Translations under genes and position numbers: made by a program
In this document: one piece after another, positions 43,412 to 57,125 of the stretch
How the letters are laid out: each line of letters opens with the position of its first letter
How positions within the stretch are numbered: the stretch's first letter is position 1
Source: Margaritifera margaritifera
Taxonomy: Eukaryota; Mollusca; Bivalvia; Unionida; Margaritiferidae
Assembly: GCA_029931535.1 (NCBI GenBank)
Contig: JAQPZY010001688.1
Coordinates: forward strand, 5,941,001-6,005,000
Direction: 5' to 3'
DNA length: 64,000 bases
The notes under the pieces: model-generated
Databases searched by the model: none
What the model was told of the DNA's origin: nothing
Seen by the model: the letters and a program-made list of their open reading frames with translations, nothing else

Positions 43412-44392
43412 CCAGCCATGATCATCATATTTATTCGTAGGGTTCAATGTCTTTACTATTGAGACTACATATTTGTAAAATATTTCAATGTTTCTTTGAA
43501 CTTTTCATCACTTACATATTTAGACTACCGTTCTATAGACTGTCCATGATTTTAAGACTATCTATAATCCAGATGATCCATTTTACTGCTATTTATGTTA
43601 TTCTTTCATGTTCCTGTAAACTATGAAATTCTCGCTGAATGATATGTAATTCTTGTCGTTGTTTGGTATGATTTTTCCCTCTGCATTATTTATAACTAAA
43701 TGAACAGTCTGCTGTCATCACAGGACAAGTTATGATTAGACAAAAGAATGCATTTTTTGTATTTATAATTAAAATTTCATTCGTTATGTGTTTGACCTCT
43801 ATATTACTTACCTCTTAGTTTGTCATAATCTCTTAAACAAAAAATAATTTTTTTCTTGTTTGTTGAATTAAAATGTATTTAGTCTTCCCCTGTGAATACC
43901 ATAGATTTAGTTTATTTTTCGGTCTCTTTGCTTATAACTTTAATCGACGCATCGTTAAATACCCTAATATAATCTGTTCCTTATCAAACTATTAATTAGG
44001 GAATAATGAATATATTTAGCTTATTTTATTGTCCAAAATATGTCAGATAATTAAGTAAAAGTTTTAAAAGTTTATGCCTGTGATACGATGATACTTTCGA
44101 AATCACAATAAATAACATACAGAACTGTTAATTGATGTCGATAGTTTCAAAATTTTAATTTTAAATTCAGGCATTATATCTATCGAGCTATGTACATGGT
44201 AATATTGTCTATTCTGTTCAGATAATTTTACTGGTGCATTAAGACAAATTGATCATCCTTTACAAAAGTATTGTTTATGTTTGTTTATATCTAATTACAA
44301 CAATTTTGAAAAATATTTTATTCCAACATAGTGGAACTTTCCATCAATATAGTCATTAGACCCACCATTTTGAGAAATTATAGACGTTGTCA

Positions 44393-44398
<6 letters not shown>

Positions 44399-44451
<53 letters not shown>
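44399..44451. repeat. (CT)n microsatellite
   Basis: About 53 bp of CT repeats. Confidence 0.97.
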
Positions 44452-44454
<3 letters not shown>

Positions 44455-45057
44455 AGTTATTCTTACATAATTTATACAGTTTATCTCAGCTGCACCTCTT
44501 GTGTCTTTCCTATTTCATTTACACATTTACAGATATATCAAATTCATTTTCACGTTTTTAAATAGCCTATCTATCAGAATTTTTTTAATACAATGCTTGT
44601 ATCTGCAGATTTGTAGTTTGATGACCTATGCGGGTCTTTTTTTTTTGTAAGTATTTCAAATTGATTCCACAGCATAAGTGAAACATGTATCATTTTTATT
44701 TAGAGTGATACAAAAGTATTTGTTTTTAACACAATCAGGCAAATATATAAATTAGCTTCTTCTGAGCGGTTGATACCAATCTATATGCAGTATTAAATAT
44801 TCAATCCTGTCAAACAGTCATTCTAAACTTTCGCCTAATTTGGTATGAAAAATATCACCTAAGCTATTTATTCATTTTACGTCTAGTATTTAGAAACTTT
44901 TTACTGTGGCAAAACAAAAATATACTGACATATTCTTCCTTCAGATTGGGTTGTTTTATAAGTCTTAATCGTTAAGTCTAGTTCCTCTTTAACAGAAGCA
45001 AACTGTTAAAATTTGCAAACGATGATCTTCTGCAAAGATAGCTAAATGCCAAAAAGA

Positions 45058-45115
45058 TAAATAAATAAATAAATAAGTAAATAAATAAATAAGTAAATAA
45101 AATAAAATAATAATA
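45058..45115. repeat. (AAAT)n microsatellite
   Basis: About 13 AAAT/AAGT units. Confidence 0.93.
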
Positions 45116-45249
45116 CAACTTTTGGTTATTGCGGCGGTAAAATAGAGCATGGCTTACATTTCTGTTACATGAATATTTATATGGTTTGTTTGTTTTCTGT
45201 TGTTGTTGTTTTGTTTGGTTTTTTTGGGGGGCGGGGGAGGGGACTATTT

Positions 45250-45254
<5 letters not shown>

Positions 45255-45292
<38 letters not shown>
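45255..45292. repeat. (AT)n microsatellite
   Basis: About 19 AT units. Confidence 0.97.
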
Positions 45293-45295
<3 letters not shown>

Positions 45296-45691
45296 TTAGT
45301 TCTTTTATTTTTTCTAAAACGTATTAAAGGTGGTTGTAATTGTTCTGGTATTGATGCATCAAGTATCAAATGTGATTATCTTTATTTATTGACGTGGAGA
45401 TGTTTCAATACACACCCCAAGTCACCATAACCCTAACTCGAGCATACTTTTAAAGAAAACACTAGCTCACTTCTTTTTAATAGACAGAGAAACAGCATCT
45501 CACTTCTTTCTGTTATTTCGACTATTGCGTTTTACAGACCGAGAAACACTAGCACAGAATAATATCCAACATATAATTTATAGCAACCCAATATTCAACA
45601 GACAATATCCAACAAATATTACCTTGAAGATAATATACAACATAGATAATATCCAGAAGATAATATCCAATATTAGTGAAAATAATGAAAT

Positions 45692-45755
45692 ACTAGAACT
45701 ACAAGGTGCTGTGCAACATATTTGGGCAAAGCGAAATAATAATTAAAAAAAAGAA
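45692..45755 (+). repeat. 64-bp direct repeat inside foldback, copy 1
   Basis: AGAACTACAAGGTGCTGTGC... then TTTGGGCAAAGCGAAATAAT. A near-identical copy lies at about 46074-46137. Confidence 0.85.
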
Positions 45756-46073
45756 TAAACTTACAAACCAGGCAGTCATTGTTTAAATATTTCTAAGTTA
45801 ATTTTACCATTACTCTCAATTAACTTGGAAGTAAATATAAATGTAACCTTTACAACCACTGCTGCCTTCTTCCTAATTGTCTAAATTTGACTATTTAAAT
45901 ATGAAGTCTGCCATAAAGTGTCCACATTGCATGTATTCGGCCAGTGATAATTTTAACATATAGAACCAAAGTATATGAAACAAATTCAGTAATTGTATGA
46001 CCAGCAGGAATGGTTTGCTGCTTTGCCTGCTAGTTTGCCTTCTGTGGAAAATAGAAACAAAAATAATGAAATA

Positions 46074-46137
46074 CTAGAACAACAAGGTGCTGTGCAACAT
46101 ATTTGGGCAAAGCGAAATAGTAATAAAAAAAAGAATA
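46074..46137 (+). repeat. 64-bp direct repeat inside foldback, copy 2
   Basis: Second copy of the 45692-45755 repeat, same orientation, differing at a few bases. Confidence 0.85.
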
Positions 46138-47485
46138 AGCTTAAAAACTTCAGGCTAAGGAATGTCAAATCCCAACAGTAAGATAGATATGCTGGACACA
46201 CAAAGATGACTAAGTCAGACGGATAAAATTATTTAAAATGCCGCAATACAAAAGAAAAATGAAAAGAGAAAGACCTGAAAGAAATAACAATCTAGAAAAA
46301 GTGCAAGAAAATCTTTAGATAGTTAAAATACAGATAGTTATACACCAAATTCTTTCCCTGCTATAAATTTGAAATATAAAAAAGGAGATTAAAGAAGTTA
46401 AGTATACCTCGAAGACGACAAACAAGTAAAATAAAAATTAAAAAAAAACGTATTCAGATTTAAAAAGAATTCTTTGTTTATTTCCGATACCCAAAAAGTT
46501 TAAATTATGTAGTCGTTCGCCCAAAAGTCTAAATTATATCTTCTGGATATTATCTGTTAGATATTATCTGCTAGTTATTATCTGTGAGATATTATCTGTT
46601 GGATATTATTATCAGATGGATATTATCTGCTATTTTTTTATCGGTTGCATATTATCTTCTAGGATTTATCTTCTAGACACTATCTAATAGATATTATCTG
46701 TTGAATACATGAACATCTGCAGGAATATTTTCCAAATATTATCTGTTGGAGATTATCTTCTGAGCTGGTGTCTCTCTGTCTATAAAAAGAAATAGACGAA
46801 ATACCTGATACAGCCGAAAAAGATGGGCTAGTGTTTTTCCAAAAAATTGAAAGATTGTTGGTGGCCCATTTTTTAAAAGATAAAGATTTATCGGTTAGGG
46901 TATTAGATGGATGTGTGCGGAACATTATTAATAGCTGAAAGCAGTGACCTGGCATTTCTCTGTCTGTAAAAAGCAACAGCCGATATTAGCTAAAATAGCG
47001 AGACAAAGTGAACTAGTGTTTATCATCAGAAAGTATGTTTGGGTACGGGCCATGGCGGCATAGTGATTTTTTTTATCGTGTTAGGGAGTAGGGTGGTTGG
47101 AGGATCTGTGCGGAAAATTCTTTAAAACCAAAAGCTGTTAACCAGGACATATATCCATGTAACTTCTATTATTGTTTAGAGAATTAAGTTTCATTACAAC
47201 AAGTATTTTCTTCTTTTTTTCTTTTTTTTTTTTCTTTTTTTGCTGTTGTTGTCCCACTTAATAATAGACTGACAAAATAAACCATTAAATTCCGATAAAT
47301 CCTTTAACTATGAAAAGCTTTAATGATGGACGAAAGAGGGCGATATCAGCTGTTATGGTAAGAACTTTGTCCAATCGGATAAATTAGTCTGGAATAAAAT
47401 AGATGAGTAATTAAATGAGTATGATATTATTGTTTTTCTAATTTAGCATTTTTACATAAACGAGAAGCTTATATAATCCTTAAAG

Positions 47486-47760
47486 ATGATCACACCTTTA
47501 AAAATCTATAAAATTGTATTCCGCTCGAAAAATAAAAATAAAAAATTTAATTCGTTGTGTTCAGAGCTGGGTCTCATCGATATAAAACGTAGAAAGGTTA
47601 CAAAAAAAGAGAGAAAGAATAAAACCTGTTATCTTTGTACTTCAAATCAAGTCGAAGATAAGTATCATTTTTTCGTTTGTAGACCGTTCACCAAGGCCTG
47701 ACAGATTCTTTTCATTCTTTATTTCCCAGAGAGGAAGATACCACAAATGTACCACAAAAT
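47486..47760 (+). mobile_element. LINE 3' fragment (C-terminal zinc-knuckle-like remnant)
   Basis: The frame encodes KTCYLCTSNQVEDKYHFFVC, matching the C-x2-C ... VEDxxHFxxxC pattern found at the C-terminus of many animal LINE ORF2 proteins. The frame then breaks. There is no reverse transcriptase core nearby, so this is a 5'-truncated, decayed copy. Confidence 0.5.
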
Positions 47761-48077
47761 CTCGAAGAAACAAAAAGAAAAAAAAAAACTTTAACGCAAA
47801 CAACATGATAACATTTGACATCTGGTATGTTTAGAGAGAGAGAGAGATGGTTAACAGATGCGTTTACAATGTGGAATGATTACGAAAGAAAAATGAATAT
47901 TGAATGTCTATGTGTGATTGGCTAGGACACTGTAAAAGGCCCCCTTTTATACTTTATTTTTGTTTTAAATATCTTATAATTTTTCATTTTGAAAGCGATT
48001 TTGCTTGGATTCTATAGATTTGATCATTTTGTGTTTGTGTCTGCGTGTGTGTGAAATCGACCGTGGCCGAAATTCTG

Positions 48078-48193
<116 letters not shown>

Positions 48194-48744
48194 AACTGTA
48201 TCCGAAATATTTCAGGTCTGACAAGAAAATTGTTTTGCTTTCATTAGTTTTTTTTTTCTCCGTTAATTTTATATTATTGCACTGGTCGAGACTTGAGGTC
48301 ATAAAACAAAATTCGTGATTTTGATAAGTGTCCAAGATAAAGAATTTAATGCAAAACATAATTCTGTAGGTATTGTTGTGTATGTGAAAGAACAAGTAAT
48401 GTATGTTTTCAACATTTATTAACTTGAGAGCGAATAACAAAAAAAGTGTTGCCTGGCTGAAATTTTTCTCTCAACAAGACGTAATTTTTTTATGTATCTC
48501 TCCTGAATATTGGTTTATATATACAGAAAAAGACTTGCTTACCATTATTGAAAACATATCGGCATATATACAGATTTATTATTTGTGGAGACTTAATGCT
48601 TACACCGCCATAGAACATGGCTTGAGTATATATAATGATAATACTATCATTGATAAGGATATAGTCTATGTCAAGGACGTAGATACAGGAGTCACGACTA
48701 CATTGGAAAGCAAAGAATTAAATCACTATTTGTATATCCTACAG

Positions 48745-48747
<3 letters not shown>

Positions 48748-48838
<91 letters not shown>
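48748..48838. repeat. compound (AT)n(GT)n microsatellite
   Basis: About 27 AT units followed by about 18 GT units. Confidence 0.98.
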
Positions 48839-48840
<2 letters not shown>

Positions 48841-48841
48841 G

Positions 48842-49170
48842 GTCTCATAGATTATAAAAGATACATTATATACATATTATAGAAGATATCTTATTACTCA
48901 GTGAGATGTATCACACAATGTAAAAGATAATCCAGGCAGTATGCGATTTATATTACAGAGAGAATATCAAATTTGTGTAAGATATCTACCCTAATGCAGG
49001 ATCCCATACATTCAAAAAGAAGTTTAAAATTGTAATAACTCTAATAGTACTGAATATATCTACTTTTAATTCATAAAATATCTTATTTGATAAATTTGTC
49101 TGGAATATTACATGAGATATATAATATTTATTATATGCGCTATCTGATGTATTTAAGAAGGAATAATATC
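48842..49170. repeat. AT-rich block related to the 37-kb satellite words
   Basis: AAAAGATA, AGATATCTTAT and TCATAAAATATCTTAT words recur irregularly, as in the block at 37060-37990. The tandem order is lost here. Confidence 0.4.
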
Positions 49171-50279
49171 TATTAAAAAGATAACGCTAAAGCTGATATT
49201 TGACCTGTTTAAAATAAATCAATGATTCAAATCTTTTGAAACAATATTGCCTTAATGTATGGGGTATAAGTATTCCAGTGTATTAAATGAAACGTAGATA
49301 AGATCAATTGTATGCGGTAAACTCTCTCTGTCTCTCTCTCTCTTTTCTGGCGACAGGTAATAAAACATTGTCTCCGCAACAGAGTATTCAATCAATACTC
49401 GGGAACACGAAACTGAATATAATATGTCTGAATGTGGCCAGGGCAACCGTCTGTGTAAAGGAAATATCCGCCCATCTATGTCGAGAACGTAAAATCATGT
49501 CAGAAACAGCATTCATGTTTTAAGTCACGAATGCAGTCCATCTAATACAACTGAACGCTGCGCTGCTCACGCGTATTAGCATAACAAAAAGTACTACTTT
49601 CCGAAGATACAGCAATTGATAATTCAGCATTAGCTGTCATGAAAGATTTCACACATATCGAATCAAAAAAAGGATTTAAAGTAGTCAGTAATGGTTCGCT
49701 ATTGAGCTGTGTTTTTATGTGATCATAACTATGATAGTATGAGATATTAAAAAGAACATCCACTTCATTTTTTAAATAGGGAATTGTTGCGTACAAGCTA
49801 TTGTCTCCACGTGTTGCTTTGCTTAAGATTAATTCGATAAGTGTAGAGATCATGATCTGAAGATGCAACCCGTAAATATTCACTTATCACTTGAAAATGA
49901 AGTCTACATCTACAAAGTTCATTCTATTGTAATCGTAGCCATACATTTATGCTTTCACATTTGAATGTCATTACCAAAAATTATCCCCTAATTCTCACAA
50001 TTTATGACACAACTAGAATGACTTCAAACCATTCTCCTCCGATTTAAACACGAGCAGTTTCAGAAGATTTATGGCTTTACAAACACAAGTCGTTGACCCA
50101 GTCAACGTTAATGATGTCAGTGTGGAATCGATCGCTGGTTGCAGGTGCATATTATAGATATTCCGTGCCGCCCTCAAACTTACTACATGCTAAATACTAC
50201 CCTCATGAGACCTTTTGAATGTGAAAAATTACAAATGACAAGCGAACGCAGCGATTTGTTACCTTTTGTCCCCGAAAGT
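49171..50279. other. host intergenic DNA
   Basis: No supported gene. The minus-strand frame at 49542-49883 (113 codons) has no recognisable domain and no splice context I could support. Confidence 0.45.
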
Positions 50280-51290
50280 GTTCTGTAATGAAATCTGATT
50301 GTGACCTTTGTGGCAGAGTTTTAAAGTACTGTGCAGAAATAGAATGTTAACAAGTATCGTGGTTTTAGCTCAAATGGCATGAGCATAAAGATGCATACAA
50401 GCGGGAACATTTATCAGTGACCTTGACCTTGAAGATATACGCTTGACTGATACATGAGATGCCATCAAAGGGGAGCAACATGAGTGCACATGGATTCTGC
50501 CTGTATCAAACATCTTTTAATATATAAAGTAGAAACAAAAGAAACATTGAAATATTGACCCGTGACCTCGATTTTAAAAAAAGGATCTCAAATACGGAAT
50601 GCACATCTTCTACTTGCAATGTATACGTATATAAAGTTTCAGACCTTAATTTCAAACGGCTCTTAAGTTATAGAGCAGATAGGAAAGTGTGATGGAAAAC
50701 TTAAAATACGGACCAGTGACCTTGACCTTGAGGATAGGACCCACACTATGTCGCACACGACACACATTCTAATGCTAAGGCATAAGAAGACCAAAGTTCA
50801 TCCCTTTATATCAAACGGCTTTAAATTTGTAGAGGAGTGGAAACCCCGATCTGTCAAGTTACACACATTATAGTGAGAATATATAAGTATACCAAGTTTC
50901 ATCCCCTAATCTCGAACAGATTTAAATTACACAGCAGAAAGGAAAGGTATCGACTATTAAAATAATAATTCGTGATCGCACCCCGTCAGGTATGCTACAA
51001 ACGTTCTAATTAAGTAAACAAAGCTTCATCCCTTAATATTAAATGGCTTGAAAGTTATAAAGCGGAAAGTAATGTGTGTTAGAAACTTAAAATATTGACC
51101 CGTGATATTGACCTTGAAGATAGGACCCCAAAATGTGGTACGCAACACACCAACCAATGATGATGTATACCAAGTTCATCATTTAACCTCATACGTCTTG
51201 AAATTGAAAGAGCAGAAACGAAAGTATTACTGATGGACGGACGGAAACATGACAAGACAGGGGACAAAAATAAGGCTAGACAAAAATAGG
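50280..51290. repeat. degenerate repeat region with TGACCTTGACCTTGA motifs
   Basis: Imperfect monomers (roughly 120-190 bp apart) carry TGACCTTGACCTTGAAGATA, then AGGACCC, then ACACGACACACATTCTAATG, then CCAAGTTTCATCCCTTAAT and AAATTACAAAGCAGAAAGG-type blocks. They recur at about 50402, 50561, 50714 and 51099. The right end, GATGGACGGACGGAAACATG, resembles the end of repeats common in bivalve genomes. The family name is not assigned. Confidence 0.6.
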
Positions 51291-51887
51291 AGAAATTTAA
51301 ACTTTTATTGTGAATCTCCAGGGTATGGAATAAATTTATGGTCAGGAAACTGAATGGGTTTGGCTTTCAGTAATGATACAAATTATTTATGCACTTAATT
51401 AAGCCTATTCGATGAAGAGGAAACAAAAGAATGGAACTATGTCATTATTAATGATGCTTCCATGTATCTATCTAAGTGCAGATCAAAGATGAGAAGGAAA
51501 CTTACACCAAAAAGGATAATTAATTAAAAAGGTATTATTTTATAAGCTCAGGGAGTTTTTCAAACAGAACGATAGAAACAGAATCAGGTTGCTGGAGGAA
51601 TGGTTTGCTGAATGTCATATTTGTACATCTTAGACAAACAGGAAATATCGACCCAAATCGGGTTGGCAGTGAAATTGACCTTTGTTGTGCAGTAGGCTGG
51701 TCAAGGAAACAGACGGGAAATATTTGTTAGATAATTCAACTACTTCAATTCTAGAACCCCAACAAATAATTAAGAAAACTGTCCAGCAGTAATGAACCGA
51801 TTTTCAATAATGAAAAAGGGACTTTCAGAAAATGAGATTGAGTTGTAGATCAAGGCTTCCATGAAAATTCAGGATACAAACAGAAAG

Positions 51888-51889
<2 letters not shown>

Positions 51890-51958
<69 letters not shown>
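51890..51958. repeat. (CT)n microsatellite
   Basis: About 69 bp of CT repeats. Confidence 0.97.
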
Positions 51959-51961
<3 letters not shown>

Positions 51962-52407
51962 GACAATGTTGGTGAAGAATTTTTTTGTGATAACAATTGT
52001 TTTAAGATTACATTCCTCCTGTGTGCAAATAAATGCTTTCAGTAAGAATCTTTGTCCATCAACACATTTTAAAATATCTGCTTATATTTGACAATTCTTC
52101 TGCAGTGCATTTAGCACACTTTGTATAATTCAGAGGAAGCTCTCTGATAACAGACTTAGAATGATGGCCCACTTCGACATTACACTACTACAGATCCCTT
52201 CCATGTAGATTAATATATCTAACTGCTCATAATAAATACTCCATCACAAAGTACTGAGATCATTCAAGTGAGTGTAATTATTTTAGCTATTTTTAATCAT
52301 GAGCAACAAGCTTATACGTTATGTTCTTCTACGTATTTTTTTAAACATAGACTACGTACCTTTATGTCGTATACACTGTATATTCAATATTACTGTAGCA
52401 GCCGTAC

Positions 52408-52409
<2 letters not shown>

Positions 52410-52463
<54 letters not shown>
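52410..52463. repeat. (AAT)n microsatellite
   Basis: About 18 AAT units. Confidence 0.97.
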
Positions 52464-52467
<4 letters not shown>

Positions 52468-54909
52468 TAATGCATGTAACCAGCTTGTCACATAAGATGG
52501 AGAAAATGTAAAGATGATAAATAAATAACTATTAACCATGATTGTCTTCATGACTAATCCTAGCGCTTATTGAGGTGAAAATACTTGGCCTTGTATAAGT
52601 TATGCATGATACTATATATTGTGTTGTTTTACGAATATATGCACGTATTGCAGTTTTTAAAATTAACGTTTTTATATTTGCCAATTATTTTTTTCATTAT
52701 TCTGTTTTTAGAACGGTTAGATGACTATGACACTGACGTTTCTGTCCCAATACGGGTAGAAACATATACTCATTAAAATTGTTTAGTGAATTTCGTCATT
52801 AGGCATACTGTTGTGTACTATAGTGAACCGAAAGTTAACTGTATGACGTGTTACTCTTAAAAATACGTACTTTGCATTGTGATAGAACAATTAAGCATCA
52901 GTTCTATGCAGAACCCTTATTTTAAGCATCATTTTCTGTCATTAAGAGCAGATTTTGTAATGGGTTCGAGAAACACAATATTTCGCCCCTGGGATTTTTC
53001 GTAAAGCATAAAACCGTTATAATGGAAACATCATCCTTGTGTAAGTGTGTTATGACATGAGGAATGGTTAATACAATATTAAAATCATAACGCGATTCCT
53101 GAAATAGGAGATGTGCTAAGTGATATTACCTGTGCTTCAAGCGTGCTTACATGCTGGAATAATCGATAAAACATTTCATTCGATGTAAGTTATCCTGCAA
53201 GTACTCCCATTGCTTTTAATGGATTGTCATACGCTTATAAAATAAAGGAGAGGGACGTTAAATGTGCGAGTAAATATTTGATATAATGGATTGTGTACAG
53301 ACACTTTTTGTTGGTCGAAGTATCCTCTATCATCTGGGTTCAATATCAGTTTCACAAACATATTGATGGCATATTGTTGATCTTCGGCGATCTAAGTTTT
53401 ATCGAAAGACTCTTGTTTGTTCTATAATGTATTTTGATGTAATTTGTCTGTTTGGGACATATAAAATAAATATTCACTGCAAAAGGGACAAGGTTTGTTT
53501 ATTTTCAGAATAACTTGGACTATTTTGAACCATGACAATTTTCTCACGCTAGGAAAAGTGCCCTCTGCGGAAAAAAACAAAAAACAACGAAACAAAACAT
53601 CTATCTATACTCATCTCGTCCTTCTAGTCCTCCTCGGTACTTCAAGAATACACTCGTCTGTCCACACCAGCAGTAATATACGATGGAGACGGAGGAAGAG
53701 ATTAGCTAAAGGTCTCTTTCAAGTTTTCAGACTTTATGCATGACATTTATTTATGTGAAGATTTCTTGCAGTTTAGCCATGTTAGAAATGTAATCGAAAG
53801 TTAGTACTTTCATCTGGAAATAAAAGGGGGGTCTTACAAAAGTGTAGTATAATTTACCCTGTAGTTAAATATTGCTAAGAGTATGCACTTTTCTTTTTAA
53901 AACTTTGCATAATATTTATTCACAAACCAATAGATGCAATCGGAGAGCAGAGTTGGAAAGCAAAATCTTTGCATCATACTGGTACAAAGTGCTGCCATCT
54001 GATTGAGCCTACTATTGAAAGACATTTGTTTTAAAGAAAGGTAAACAATCTAATAATGATTAACAGAAAACAAAGGAACATGAAATTCCCGTAAGCAATG
54101 ACATAATCCACGTAAAAGATGTATATTTAGCAACAAAAAAAAAAAACAGTTACTACACGGATTGGCAGAGTATTACCATCAGGAAGCATGCACTTGCTGT
54201 CCACATCGTTACATGGTTTGTATATGTGCTATTTACAGGACACACGACCTCAGAAATTCATACTCGGTCAGTTATAGATAGGAATTTAGGAAAGTAACAT
54301 TTTTCCCATGGTATTGTATGCCATCAATTTTCTTAGAATCTGTCATTCAACGGAGACTTTTCTCCTAACGATGAGCGAACACCTGGAATGGGCAATACAG
54401 CGTTATACAACGGCTCATTAGATACGACTTCGTATAGAGTGGCCACAGGAGTTTTTAAATATGCCACCTCCTCACAGGATGAGAAAGTCGACCTGTTGAG
54501 TAGTTGAGATCTGACTCATGTTATTTTTTTATTTTTTTTTTGAGGGGGGGGGGGGGAGGGGCGTGTTTGCAATCATAGGCATTACGGAAATCATTTCAGT
54601 AGATTTTAAATGACCGTGTTCATGACCTAAAATTTCCCAAAATAATTTCATATTGCAAAGAAAAAACAAGGGAGTTCTTCATGCATAGCATTGGACAGGA
54701 TAACATATTTATATATATAGATGTCACACCACCAAAGTACTATTGAATCATACATTCTTGCGGGGGTTAAAAATTTCCTTGATTTGCGTTTAAGACGTGG
54801 ATGGAGACTTGATTACCTGCCCCAAAACACTATAAAAATTATTTTCCTGATTAATAAAAATCACAAAATAAACAAAATTAAATCATAAAACGAAATGTGT
54901 GATTCTGCA

Positions 54910-55014
<105 letters not shown>

Positions 55015-55323
55015 ACTTACATCTCAGTAATAGGGATAGGTTTCTGCCATATTTATGACCAAAATTTTAAAATTTGCACAACCGTCGATAAATTTATGCA
55101 TTTGATGCATGGATTGTAAGAATTTTATCATTTAAAAAATCATTAAACAGTTGAGCACTATTAATAATAATAATAGAAACTTTTTGTAATTTTATGACAT
55201 CATATTCATATAAAATATTAATTGTACTATTAAATAAACGAGATTGGTGATATTTATGTCCATAAATATAAAGAATAAAGACAGTGAAGATGTCAACGAA
55301 AAGTTGAATGAAGGAAAGATATA

Positions 55324-55498
55324 GGTAAGACAAAAGTAACTCATGTGTGGTAAGACAAAAGTAACTCATGTGTGGTAAGACAAAAGTAACTCATGTGTGG
55401 TAAGACAAAAGTAACTCATGTGTGGTAAGACAAAAGTAACTCATGTGTGGTAAGACAAAAGTAACTCATGTGCCTAAACAAAAGTAACTCATGTGCCA
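55324..55498 (+). repeat. 25-bp minisatellite
   Basis: Six nearly identical units GGTAAGACAAAAGTAACTCA+TGTGT start at 55324, 55349, 55374, 55399, 55424 and 55449. One degenerate unit follows. Confidence 0.95.
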
Positions 55499-55639
55499 CC
55501 AAACCTGTACAATCCACATTAAACCGGTTAACCGGTTTTCCAGGTTGTTTTTTTTTAGCTTACATGTGAGCATCCACCATTTATATTTTTGAACAATCGT
55601 CTGCCACCCACTTCATATCCTCCAACTTTTTATATGATT

Positions 55640-57125
55640 ACCCTAGGCCACTGGCATTCAAAAAATTTTGAACAACCCTTGGACACTGGCCGTAAAAATT
55701 CAATTAAAAAACCCTAGAACAGCAACATTCAAATTTTATGAAAAACCTTAGACCAGTGATTTTCAAATTTTATGAAAAAACCTAGAGCAGAGATATTTAA
55801 ATTTAATAAAAAATCCTAGGCCAGTGACATTCAATGTTATGAAATACCAAAGACTCCATATACCTATTATACACACAAATACACGATATAAAGCCAGCCC
55901 ATATCTCCCAATTTTACTATTTTTAAATTATGTGAATCCAAACAACTATGAAAACTTTAATAAACCATAAACTTAAGATTTGAAAAAAAATAAACTAACA
56001 CGCATCTAAATGTCCAAGGTGGAGAAATTAATTTCCATGCGCTTGAGTGGTATCACCCCAGTCTTAACCTGTCATGCTGGGTTCAAAATTGAAAGTCTAT
56101 ACCACCACGCCACTATCTCCAGTTATAATCCAAATGTATGCAAATATAATTAAAATCATATAAAATAACTTCTTTATTTTATGAATGACAAATGTTATCG
56201 TTAACAATTTATATAATTTATTTTTCTTAGCTAAAGATGCTAATAAAACAAAACTATAAACATTCTTACAGTACACGTACTAACGTTCTGTCTGTAATAG
56301 TTAGGTCCCATGTATATATTATCGCCATGAAATGACGCAGCGTACTTTGTGACAGAATTTTTACATAATATTGAATTAGTGTTTTTGGGAAGTGGTAGGT
56401 TGCGTGTATTTTATGGTAAATGTATTGTCTTTGTGTTAGTTTTATGTCGGGTAATATCACTAGTAATGTACTTTTTTCAAAGCAAATATTAACTGCTACA
56501 CTGTGTGTACGCATTCAGACTTTAATGCCTTCATAAACTTCAATCTTGTATTGATTTTCTCTAAAATGCATCATTCATTAATTGTCTATTTAAAACGCTA
56601 AACTACAAATTTAAATGTTTTTTTTTTCTTTTCAAGAATATATCCTTGTATAAATTGTTAAAGCATAACTGCCTAAAAGGCATTTTATTAGAAACTTCAA
56701 GTTTGTGTTGATTTTCTCTGGTATGTTCCCACTTGTATGGTTTTCCACCAAAATATATCCATATATGGTTATTTATAACAAAACTACCGACATATTTTTA
56801 TTACAAAACGTAGTATTTATATGGTTTTTCTCTGGAATATATCTTTATATCAATATTTAAATAGTCTGTAGTTCGTTTTTCCACCCAAACGGAACATTTT
56901 CCGCCTTTTTCATAAAACCCAGATAGAAACCTTAGACGTAATGTTACTGGCCTAGGGTTTTTCATAAAAATGTTGAAGTCAGTAGCCTAGGGTGCAGGAT
57001 AGTAGCCTAGAGTTTTTCATAAAATTTAAAAATCACTGGCCTAGGATTTTTCATAAAAAAAAATTACAAGTCAGTGGCCTAGGGTTTTTCATAAAATTTG
57101 AGTGTCGCTAGCTTAGGGTTGTTGT
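55640..57125. mobile_element. foldback-type element with CCTAGGCCAGTGAC-repeat arms
   Basis: The left arm (about 55640-55855) is a tandem series of CCTAGGCCAGTGACATTCAA + ATTTTATGAAAAA-like units of about 38 bp. The right arm (about 56930-57121) is the same series inverted (TTTTTCATAAAATTT...CACTGGCCTAGG). The 1.1 kb between is non-coding. There is no transposase. A 16-bp palindrome AACCGGTTAACCGGTT at about 55523 lies just outside the left arm. Target duplications were not identified. Confidence 0.7.

Larger units (their letters stand above)
42894..45440. other. host intergenic DNA
   Basis: No gene was recognised. It contains the hairpin unit at 43299-43411, a (CT)n tract at 44399-44451, an (AAAT)n tract at 45058-45115 and an (AT)n tract at 45255-45292. 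Confidence 0.5.
45441..47060. mobile_element. foldback-type element with long repetitive inverted arms
   Basis: The left arm (about 45441-45690) and the right arm (about 46530-47060) are inverted and related. AAAACACTAGCTCACTTCT...ACAGACAGAGAAA-type words on the left reappear reverse-complemented on the right (TTTCTCTGTCTGTAAAAAGC...AACTAGTGTTTATC). Each arm also has tandem GATAATATCCAACA or TGTTGGATATTATC words of 13-20 bp. Inside is a direct repeat (about 45692-45755 and 46072-46137, 'CTAGAACTACAAGGTGCTGT' type). No transposase is seen, so it is non-autonomous. Target duplications were not resolved. Confidence 0.65.

Noticed and set aside
49542..49883. 113-codon minus-strand frame
   Set aside because: No recognisable motif, signal or splice context; composition is like the surrounding non-coding DNA.
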